Of a stretch of DNA of 47,564 nucleotides, positions 41,823-47,564 are shown one piece after another. The first letter of the stretch is position 1. Each line of letters opens with the position of its first letter. Source of the DNA: Prevotella sp. (GTDB lineage Bacteria > Bacteroidota > Bacteroidia > Bacteroidales > Bacteroidaceae); the NCBI GenBank assembly GCA_017557185.1, contig JAFZAP010000008.1, positions 1-47,564 on the forward strand, written 5' to 3'. Below the pieces are notes generated by a model. It ran no database searches. It was not told the DNA's origin and worked only from the letters and a program-made list of their open reading frames with translations. A program made the position numbers and the translations under genes.

Positions 41823-42200
41823 ATGAACACCGGACTCACCCACACCAGCGTCCTCACAGTCAGCGACGCACACACCGCCCAAGCGATGGGCTCGGGCGAT
41901 ATGCCCGTATTGGCCACACCCGTAATGATTGCCCTCATGGAGAATGCCGCGATGCTTGCCGTCGACCAGGAACTTCCTGAGGAGAAGACCACCGTCGGCT
42001 CATACATCGCAGTCTCTCACCTGAAGCCGTCGCCGCTCGGCGCGGAAGTCTTCGCCACAGCCGAACTCACCGAGGTCGACGGCCGCCGCCTCACCTTCCA
42101 TGTTGTCGCGATGCAGCTTTCGCCGGAGTCGGAGGAAGAGATCCTCATCGGCGAAGGCACCCACGTCAGATACATAGTCGACCGCGCCCGTTTTTACTAA
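41823..42200 (+). CDS. Hotdog-fold thioesterase family protein
   Basis: A 125-residue protein resembling fluoroacetyl-CoA-type thioesterases: VLTVSDAHTAQAMGSGDMPVLATPVMIALMENAAM, with the conserved ATP and Glu/Asn of the helix, then VGSYIAVSHLKPSPLGAEV. It would hydrolyse a small acyl-CoA or act as a detoxifying enzyme; the substrate is unknown. ATG 41823 (MNTGLTHTS) is chosen over GTG 41805 because the latter lies in the palindromic element. A role in the glycan operon is not evident. A possible terminator-like region follows near 42206-42270. Confidence 0.85.
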   Translation: MNTGLTHTSVLTVSDAHTAQAMGSGDMPVLATPVMIALMENAAMLAVDQELPEEKTTVGSYIAVSHLKPSPLGAEVFATAELTEVDGRRLTFHVVAMQLSPESEEEILIGEGTHVRYIVDRARFY

Positions 42201-42205
42201 GCGGC

Positions 42206-42270
42206 CCCACAAAGGAGAGCGAATCCCCATTCGCGACGGAGGCTGGGCTGGGGCTCCTTATTATTTTTTT
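42206..42270 (+). repeat. Palindrome-rich stretch after the thioesterase gene, possible terminator
   Basis: GCCCCA near 42206 and TGGGGC near 42249 form outer arms, with GCGAAT/ATTCGC as an inner hairpin near 42220-42235 and a T-rich tail to 42270. The layout resembles the GC-rich element family but the sequence is more divergent. Confidence 0.4.
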
Positions 42271-42279
42271 GGCACAGAG

Positions 42280-42310
42280 TTTGTTTTTTCCCAAAAAAGA
42301 ATTAACTTTG
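42280..42310 (+). promoter_or_regulatory. Promoter of the Bax-inhibitor-1 gene (TTTG-N19-TAACTTTG)
   Basis: TTTG at 42280-42283 and TAACTTTG at 42303-42310 with a 19-base spacer, 40 bases before the ATG. Confidence 0.75.
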
Positions 42311-42350
42311 CAAAATGAATAACGTCTAAACTATTGTTATCAATAAGAAA

Positions 42351-43100
42351 ATGGAAATGAGAGATTTTGAAGAAAGAAGATTGGACAGATGGGGCAACAC
42401 CCCTGGTTCATACGCCGACGACCGCGAGTTGGCATTGTCGGCAGCCTTTCCCGCACTGATGCGGAAAGTATATCTGTGGATGACGTTGGCGCTGGCCATC
42501 ACCGCCATCACCGCCTACGGCGTGGCTACGTCGCCCGCTCTGCTGAGTCTTATCTACTCGAGCAAGTGGACGTTCTTCGGCCTGATCATCGCCGAGCTGG
42601 CATTGGTGATCTACGTCTCGGCACGCATCAACAGCCTGTCACTGACGACGGCCACGATGTTGTTCATCCTATATTCGGTCATCAACGGTGCGACGCTGGC
42701 CATGATCTTCGCCGTCTATTCCATGAGCGTCATCGGGCAGACCTTCCTCGTCACCGCCGGCACGTTCGGCGTGATGGCCGTCTACGGCTACTTCACGAAG
42801 AAAGACCTCACGTCGTGGGGCCGTCTGCTGTTCATGGCGCTTATTGGTCTGATCATCGCAGGCATCGTGAACATGTTCCTGCACAACAGCACGATGGACC
42901 TCATCGTGAGCGGAATCGGCGTGCTGGTATTCGTGGGACTCACCGCCTACGACTCGCAGAAGATCAAGATGATGTTGCTTGCGCAGGAAGACATGGGCGA
43001 GACCGCACAGAAGGTCGCGCTGATGGGAGCGTTGAGCCTGTATCTCGACTTCATTAACCTCTTCCTCTATCTGTTGAGGTTCATGGGGAGGAATCGGTAA
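42351..43100 (+). CDS. Bax inhibitor-1/YccA family membrane protein
   Basis: A 249-residue inner-membrane protein with about seven hydrophobic helices. The first is VYLWMTLALAITAITAYGVA near residue 42, and the last lies near LMGALSLYLDFINLFLYLL. The C-terminal signature YDSQKIKMM (Asp and Lys in the pore region) and LYLDFINLFLYLLR are characteristic. Bacterial members may act as pH-sensitive calcium leak channels or modulators of membrane proteases; no specific role can be read here. It has its own promoter at 42280-42310. Confidence 0.94.
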   Translation: MEMRDFEERRLDRWGNTPGSYADDRELALSAAFPALMRKVYLWMTLALAITAITAYGVATSPALLSLIYSSKWTFFGLIIAELALVIYVSARINSLSLTTATMLFILYSVINGATLAMIFAVYSMSVIGQTFLVTAGTFGVMAVYGYFTKKDLTSWGRLLFMALIGLIIAGIVNMFLHNSTMDLIVSGIGVLVFVGLTAYDSQKIKMMLLAQEDMGETAQKVALMGALSLYLDFINLFLYLLRFMGRNR

Positions 43101-43107
43101 AGCCTCA

Positions 43108-43162
43108 CCTCCTCCCTAGGGAGGAGGCACCCAGCCGTAGGGGCAGACCCCCGTGTCTGCCC
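43108..43162 (+). repeat. Two adjacent palindromes in the intergenic region
   Basis: CCTCCTCCCTAGGGAGGAGG (43108-43127) is a perfect 20-bp palindrome. It is followed by a hairpin GGGCAGAC-CCCCGT-GTCTGCCC (43141-43162). Either could act as a terminator stem, but no T run follows. The words GTAGGGGC next to the second hairpin recur near 8721. Confidence 0.7.
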
Positions 43163-43206
43163 GAATAACGGACAACTAGCGACCCAAGCAGACAAGGGTA
43201 ATCATA

Positions 43207-43245
43207 ACTATTCACTATTCACTCGAAACTATCAACTATCAACTG
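43207..43245 (+). repeat. Heptamer repeat array (ACTATTC/ACTATCA)
   Basis: Units ACTATTC, ACTATTC, ACTCGAA, ACTATCA, ACTATCA and ACTG keep a strict 7-base period before the DUF4923 gene. Confidence 0.75.
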
Positions 43246-43263
43246 TTTTTAAACCTTCAGACA

Positions 43264-43905
43264 ATGAAAAAAGCAAAGAACATTCTGGCAGGACTCGTAT
43301 GCGTGGTTCTGACAAGTTGCGCTGCACTGGGCACCTCAGGCACAGGCAGCGGAGTGGGTGACATCCTGGGCACCGTGCTCGGAGCAATGACTAACGGACA
43401 GACCATCGGCAACGTGCTGTCGAGCGTCATCGGACTCGACAAGCCCACACAGGCCGAACTCGTCGGCACGTGGCAGTATCGTCAGCCGGGCGTGGCCTTC
43501 ACCTCCGAGAACCTGCTGGCAAAGGCCGGCGGCGAGGTGGCTGCCACAACGGCGAAGGAGAAGCTCGCCGCCTACTACAGCGGCATCGGCATCAACAGCT
43601 CCAACACCTACTTCCAGTTCACGCAGGACGGTCAGTTTGCCGCAAAGGTCGATGGCACGCCGCTCAGCGGAACCTACACCTACGACCCCGAGAAGTGTCT
43701 CATCACGATGAAGACCCTGCTCTTCTCGCTGCCCGCCTACGCCAAGAAGACCAGCGGCGGCATGAGCATCCTCTTCGAGTCGAAGAAACTGCTCACCGTG
43801 CTGCAGGCCGTCTCTGCCATCAGCGGCAACCAGACACTCTCCACCATCGGCGACCTCTCGAAGAACTACGACGGCATCCGTCTGGGCTTCGACATGAGTC
43901 GTTAA
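43264..43905 (+). CDS. DUF4923 family lipoprotein
   Basis: A 213-residue predicted lipoprotein (LTSC, Cys19) with a glycine- and serine-rich linker. It carries a beta-rich domain found in Bacteroidales: LVGTWQYRQPGVAFTSENLLAKAGG near residue 68, YFQFTQDGQFAAKVDGTPLSG and MSILFESKKLLTVLQAVSA. The domain is lipocalin-like in appearance and has no established function. It is followed 6 bases later by the GH106 gene. Confidence 0.85.
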   Translation: MKKAKNILAGLVCVVLTSCAALGTSGTGSGVGDILGTVLGAMTNGQTIGNVLSSVIGLDKPTQAELVGTWQYRQPGVAFTSENLLAKAGGEVAATTAKEKLAAYYSGIGINSSNTYFQFTQDGQFAAKVDGTPLSGTYTYDPEKCLITMKTLLFSLPAYAKKTSGGMSILFESKKLLTVLQAVSAISGNQTLSTIGDLSKNYDGIRLGFDMSR

Positions 43906-43911
43906 CACCCC

Positions 43912-46900
43912 ATGCGCAACACCCTCCTCGCACTCCTGCTGTGCTCGGCATCGGTAGTAGCGGCGCAAGACCTGCAAAGCGGATTCCTCACACCACCTCA
44001 GGAGTCGCGACCCCGCGTGTGGTGGCATTGGATGAACGGCAACATCACCCTCGACGGCATCCGAAAGGACATCGAGTGGATGCACCGGGCAGGCATCGGC
44101 GGCTTCCATAGCTTCGATGCCGGCATGGGCATGAAGCCCGTCGTGGAACAGCGGCTCGACTATATGTCGGAGCCCTGGAAGAAAGCCTTCCGACTAGCAG
44201 TGGGAATGGCCGACTCGCTGGGCATGGAGGTGGCGGTGGCGAGTTGTCCGGGATGGAGCAACACCGGCGGCCCGTGGGTAACCCCCGAGCAGGCCATGAA
44301 GAAGCTGGTGTGGACCGACACCATCGTGAAGGGTGGCCGCAGGCAGAACCTCTCTTTGCTCAAGTCGCAACACGACCGCTGGTATGCCGATATCGCCGTC
44401 CTCGCCGTGCGCATTCCCGACACCGAGAAGACCCTGCAGGAGATGAACGGACTCATCACCGTCAGCCGACCTGCCGGCGAGGAGAAAGGGCCCTGCACCA
44501 TCCTCTGCACATTCCAGCAGCCGCAGACCATCAAGGCGCTGAGCATCAGCGACGGCCGCTATCGCAGCATTTGGGCAGCCCTGCCCGCACCCGTCGACAA
44601 ATTCCTCGAGGCCAGCGACGACGGCCTGACATTCCGCCGCATCTGCGACATCCCGCACGGCAGCATTTCGTGGCAGACCATCAACATCCCGCCTACCACA
44701 GCGCGCTACTTCCGCGTCGTCGTTCCCGAGGCTCCGCGCACTCCCGAACTGAAGCTTTTCGGCACCGCCCGCATCGACCACATCGAGGAAAAGGCAGGCT
44801 TTGCCTCGCCGCCCGATATGAACGACCACCCCACACAGGCCACAGCCGACGATGCTGTTGCCCTGACCGATGTCGTCGACGTCAGCAGCTACGTCGATGC
44901 CGAAGGCTGCCTGTCGTGGAAAGCCCCCAAAGGACGGTGGCGCCTGCTGCGCTTCGGCTACACCCTCACAGGCAAGGAGAACCACCCTGCCTCGCCCGAG
45001 GCCACAGGACTGGAGGTGACGAAGCTCGACAGCGAAGCCTTCAGCCAGTTCCTCAACTACTACCTCGACCTCTACCGCGATGCCACCGGAGGACTCATGG
45101 GGCAGCGCGGCCTCCACTATCTGCTTATCGACAGCTACGAAGCAGGTTGGGAGACGTGGTCGCCCCGTCTGGCCGACGAGTTCCGGCAGCGGCGCGGCTA
45201 TAGTCTGCTCCCGTGGATGCCCGTGCTCACAGGGCAGATCGTCGAGAGTGCCGAGCGCAGCGAGGAGTTCCTCTTCGACTGGCGCACCACCATCGGCGAA
45301 CTCATCGGCGAGAGCATGTATGCGACGGCGGCACGCATCGCCCACGAGCGCGGCATGGAAGCCTACTTCGAGGCCCACGAGAACGGGCGCCTCTATCTCG
45401 TCGACGGAATGACGGCGAAGAGTCATGCCGACATCCCGATGGCTGCTATGTGGACGGTCATTCCCGGCAAGCAGGCGTTGAACTCCAGCGAGTCGATGGC
45501 GCAGAGCGACATCCGCGAGTCGGCATCGGTGGCCCACCTCTACGGCAAGCCCATCGTGGCTGCCGAGTCGATGACCGTCAACGGCCACGTGGGCGGAGCC
45601 TATTGCTTCCATCCCGGCAACCTCAAGCACACTGCCGACCTCGAGATGGCGAGTGGCGTCAACCGCTTCGTCATCCACGAGAGCGCCCATCAGCCCGTCG
45701 ACGACAAGCGGCCGGGACTCGGACTCGGACAGTATGGCCAGTGGTTCAACCGACATGAGACGTGGGCCGAGCAGGCACGCGCCTGGACCGACTACCTCGC
45801 CCGCAGCTGCTACATGCTGCAGCAGGGCAGCAATATTGCCGACATCCTCTACTACTACGGCGAGGACGATGTGGTGACCGACCTCTTCGCCCACCAGCAC
45901 CCCGCCATTCCCTTCGGCTACAACTACGATTATCTCAACAAGGACGCCCTCCTTGGCATCCTGAGCTACGACGGACGGCAGTTCGTCACGCCCGCAGGCA
46001 GCAGCTATCGCCTGCTCGTCATCGACAGCCATTGCCGCCACATGGCTCCGGCAGTCGTCGAGAAACTCGATGCCCTGCGTCGGCAGGGAGCACCCGTCGT
46101 CGACCTACGCCGGCAACCCGTCGACGATGCCCTGCGCCTGCTCACCCCCGATGTCAGCGCCAGCGACGATGCCGACCTCCACTATGTGCACCGCCGAACG
46201 GTCGATGCCGACATCTTCTGGATCAGCAACAACCGGCACGAGGCACGCACCATCGATGTCACCTTCCGCGTCAGCGGACTGCTGCCCACCCTCTGGCATC
46301 CCGACACAGGGCAAATGGAGGCCGTCGGCTACACCATCCACGACGGCGTGACCACCGTCAGCCTTGACCTCACTCCCGACGATGCCGTGTTCGTCGTGTT
46401 CCAGGGACCCGCCGCCGAGCAGCAGCTCGTGTTGCCGCAGCGGCAGCAGAAGCATCTGCTCACCGTCGACAGCCCGTGGACAGTGGAGTTCCTCGAACCG
46501 CAAGGCTCCAACATCGGTCCCGGCAAGCCCGTTGAGTTCCCGCAGCTGCAGTCCTACACCGAGAGCGCCGACCCCGCCATCCGCTATTATTCCGGCACCG
46601 CCGTCTATCGCAACACCTTCGACATGCCCCGTCGCCTCGAGAAGTCCGGCCGCTACATCCTCCACCTCGGACAGGTAGCCTCCTTGGCAGAAGTCGTGGT
46701 CAACGGACAGCCGCTCGGCACCTTGTGGAAGGAACCCTTCTGCGTCGATGTCACCCCGGCGTTGCAGGCAGGAACGAACCAGTTGGAGGTGCGTGTCGTC
46801 AACACCTGGGCTAACCGCATCATCGGCGACCAGCAACCCGACTGCCCCACGAAGTACACCTACACCCCCGCCAACTTCTATCGTGCCGACTCCCCCCTGC

Positions 46901-46947
46901 TCCCCGCCGGACTCCTCGGACCGGTAGAGTTGATAGTTGATAATTAA
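43912..46947 (+). CDS. Glycoside hydrolase family 106-type alpha-L-rhamnosidase
   Basis: A 1011-residue secreted enzyme. Signal peptide ends near VVAAQ. The N-terminal catalytic barrel begins RPRVWWHWMNGNITLDGIRKDIEWM and GIGGFHSFDAGMG, followed by VAVASCPGWSNTGGPWV, all hallmarks of the GH106 group that cleaves terminal alpha-L-rhamnose from pectins such as rhamnogalacturonan. The middle has FDWRTTIGELIGESMYATAA and EAYFEAHENGR. A C-terminal jelly-roll domain (YRNTFDMPRRLEKSGRYIL, VVVNGQPLGTLWKEPF) ends the protein. Its composition is very GC-rich. The last five residues (LIVDN) and the stop are encoded by a heptamer-repeat array. I did not map the catalytic pair exactly. Confidence 0.87.
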   Translation: MRNTLLALLLCSASVVAAQDLQSGFLTPPQESRPRVWWHWMNGNITLDGIRKDIEWMHRAGIGGFHSFDAGMGMKPVVEQRLDYMSEPWKKAFRLAVGMADSLGMEVAVASCPGWSNTGGPWVTPEQAMKKLVWTDTIVKGGRRQNLSLLKSQHDRWYADIAVLAVRIPDTEKTLQEMNGLITVSRPAGEEKGPCTILCTFQQPQTIKALSISDGRYRSIWAALPAPVDKFLEASDDGLTFRRICDIPHGSISWQTINIPPTTARYFRVVVPEAPRTPELKLFGTARIDHIEEKAGFASPPDMNDHPTQATADDAVALTDVVDVSSYVDAEGCLSWKAPKGRWRLLRFGYTLTGKENHPASPEATGLEVTKLDSEAFSQFLNYYLDLYRDATGGLMGQRGLHYLLIDSYEAGWETWSPRLADEFRQRRGYSLLPWMPVLTGQIVESAERSEEFLFDWRTTIGELIGESMYATAARIAHERGMEAYFEAHENGRLYLVDGMTAKSHADIPMAAMWTVIPGKQALNSSESMAQSDIRESASVAHLYGKPIVAAESMTVNGHVGGAYCFHPGNLKHTADLEMASGVNRFVIHESAHQPVDDKRPGLGLGQYGQWFNRHETWAEQARAWTDYLARSCYMLQQGSNIADILYYYGEDDVVTDLFAHQHPAIPFGYNYDYLNKDALLGILSYDGRQFVTPAGSSYRLLVIDSHCRHMAPAVVEKLDALRRQGAPVVDLRRQPVDDALRLLTPDVSASDDADLHYVHRRTVDADIFWISNNRHEARTIDVTFRVSGLLPTLWHPDTGQMEAVGYTIHDGVTTVSLDLTPDDAVFVVFQGPAAEQQLVLPQRQQKHLLTVDSPWTVEFLEPQGSNIGPGKPVEFPQLQSYTESADPAIRYYSGTAVYRNTFDMPRRLEKSGRYILHLGQVASLAEVVVNGQPLGTLWKEPFCVDVTPALQAGTNQLEVRVVNTWANRIIGDQQPDCPTKYTYTPANFYRADSPLLPAGLLGPVELIVDN

Positions 46948-46966
46948 TAATTGATAATTGATAATT
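46929..46966 (+). repeat. Heptamer repeat array (GTTGATA/ATTGATA) overlapping the GH106 stop
   Basis: GTTGATA x2, ATTAATA, ATTGATA x2 and ATTG in strict 7-base period; the first units lie inside the coding region and the third supplies the TAA stop. Confidence 0.85.
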
Positions 46967-46997
46967 GGGGCTTGCGTACGTTTTGCGTACCCTTTCG

Positions 46998-47029
46998 TTT
47001 GGTTATCTCGGAAAAAAGTGTTTCCTTTG
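46998..47029 (+). promoter_or_regulatory. Promoter of the last gene (TTTG-N20-TTCCTTTG)
   Basis: TTTG at 46998-47001 and TTCCTTTG at 47022-47029 (one mismatch to TAnnTTTG), 20-base spacer. The -7 element ends only four bases before the ATG, so the transcript would be leaderless or nearly so. Confidence 0.55.
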
Positions 47030-47033
47030 CACC

Positions 47034-47564
47034 ATGAAGCAAAGAAACGGTTTTGTGATGCTCCTCCTGTGCCTACACTTGTCCATGCAGGCACAGGAGG
47101 CGATGTTTATTCATAGCGGACAGCAATGTGTGGCACTCGACATTCAGAACATCGGTGAGGTCACCGTCAATCAGGACTCATTGGTAGCCGACGTCAGCAA
47201 TTACTATTATTCAACCCCTGCCGACAGCGTCACATTCGGTGACTTCGTCAGCGGCGATTCCAACGCCCTTCTGCAAGAAGCGAAGCCTATGCGCATAGGG
47301 TGGTGGGGAGGTCTCAGCGACAGCCAGCAGGCATGCTACTACCATCCCAACGCCGACGACGTGCCCGATATACAACTCTTTGTCGACGACAACCGCTGCT
47401 CGATGGCTGTGTGTATCATTCCCGAGGCTTATGCCAACGACACGCTCAGCACGTCAATCGCAGGTCAGGCTCCACGCAAAGTGGGTTCGAAGTGGCGCTA
47501 TGTGAAAGGAACGCTGACGGGCCGTCACAAGTTCCACCTCGCCTGCTACGACAACCAGCCCTTC
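47034..47564 (+). CDS. Secreted protein of unknown function (partial, 3' end beyond the window)
   Basis: The open frame starts MKQRNGFVMLLLCLHLSMQAQ, a signal peptide with cleavage near QAQ-E, and continues for 177 codons to the window edge. The visible part (AMFIHSGQQCVALDIQNIGEVTVNQDSLV; IGWWGGLSDSQQACYYHPNADDV) is beta-rich, and I do not recognise a family. A WWGGLSDSQQ phrase and later RCSMAVCIIPEAY suggest a domain that may repeat or bind a ligand, but this is only an impression. It is orphaned from the GH106 gene by a heptamer array and its own promoter. Confidence 0.75.
   Translation, partial: MKQRNGFVMLLLCLHLSMQAQEAMFIHSGQQCVALDIQNIGEVTVNQDSLVADVSNYYYSTPADSVTFGDFVSGDSNALLQEAKPMRIGWWGGLSDSQQACYYHPNADDVPDIQLFVDDNRCSMAVCIIPEAYANDTLSTSIAGQAPRKVGSKWRYVKGTLTGRHKFHLACYDNQPF

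Noticed and set aside
43141-43162. Hairpin after the BI-1 gene as a rho-independent terminator
   Set aside because: No T run follows the stem, so I list it only as a palindrome.
44194-46041. 615-codon open frame on the minus strand opposite the GH106 gene
   Set aside because: It is a mirror of the GC-rich rhamnosidase frame. The translation is low in complexity (Val, Ala, Asp and Gly rich) and has no recognisable motif, while the plus-strand protein has clear GH106 motifs.
1-47564. tRNA, rRNA or transposase genes
   Set aside because: No cloverleaf-like sequence, rRNA signature or transposase motif was noticed when reading both strands; a tRNA scan was not possible here.

Overview
The window comes from a member of the Bacteroidales, most likely Prevotellaceae. 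The evidence is a SusC/SusD pair, BspA-type and NigD-like surface proteins, a DUF4923 lipoprotein, an N-succinylornithine-type ArgF', and many promoters of the Bacteroidetes form TTTG-N19/20-TAnnTTTG. Base composition is fairly GC-rich, except for one 5.4-kb surface-protein gene that is visibly more AT-rich. No rRNA, tRNA, CRISPR, phage or transposase gene was found.

Layout. (1) 1-7100, housekeeping: a family 2 glycosyltransferase (cut by the left edge), efp, rpmH, a PASTA protein, an RluD-type pseudouridine synthase, ddl, a four-helix-bundle gene, a PlsC-like acyltransferase and a NigD-like lipoprotein. (2) 7100-16750, a threonine/glycine locus: tdh and kbl are divergent and an L-threonine aldolase follows. 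A 1783-residue BspA-like surface protein sits inside it and is bracketed by two identical 58-bp copies of the kbl terminator region. (3) 16790-28110, one long arginine/proline block read on the minus strand: argR, a GNAT enzyme (candidate N-acylglutamate synthase), argG, a PspC-domain protein, argC, argD, an XRE-cupin regulator, an acyl-CoA synthetase, proC, proB, proA and argF'. (4) 28285-42200, glycan use: a GH28-like enzyme, a SusC with an OmpA-like domain fused to its C-terminus, and SusD. After a terminator and a new promoter come a GH92 enzyme, a phosphodiesterase/alkaline-phosphatase-family protein, a histidine phosphatase-GH92 fusion and a thioesterase. (5) 42351-47564: a Bax-inhibitor-1 family protein, a DUF4923 lipoprotein, a GH106-type alpha-L-rhamnosidase and the start of an unrecognised secreted protein.

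The genes form three metabolic themes: threonine to glycine by two routes, glutamate to arginine and proline, and uptake and breakdown of plant or yeast type glycans. The GH92/phosphodiesterase/phosphatase operon looks suited to phosphorylated mannans; this is inference.

The least expected structure is non-coding or architectural. Two distant arrays of a 22-bp unit carry a 19-bp palindrome (7191-7322 and 26727-26836). Period-7 tandem repeats recur in many gene borders. A GC-rich palindromic element occurs in intergenic DNA and also in frame inside two GH92 genes. Two gene fusions stand out, SusC-OmpA and phosphatase-GH92. ArgF' carries serine at the residue that sets substrate choice.
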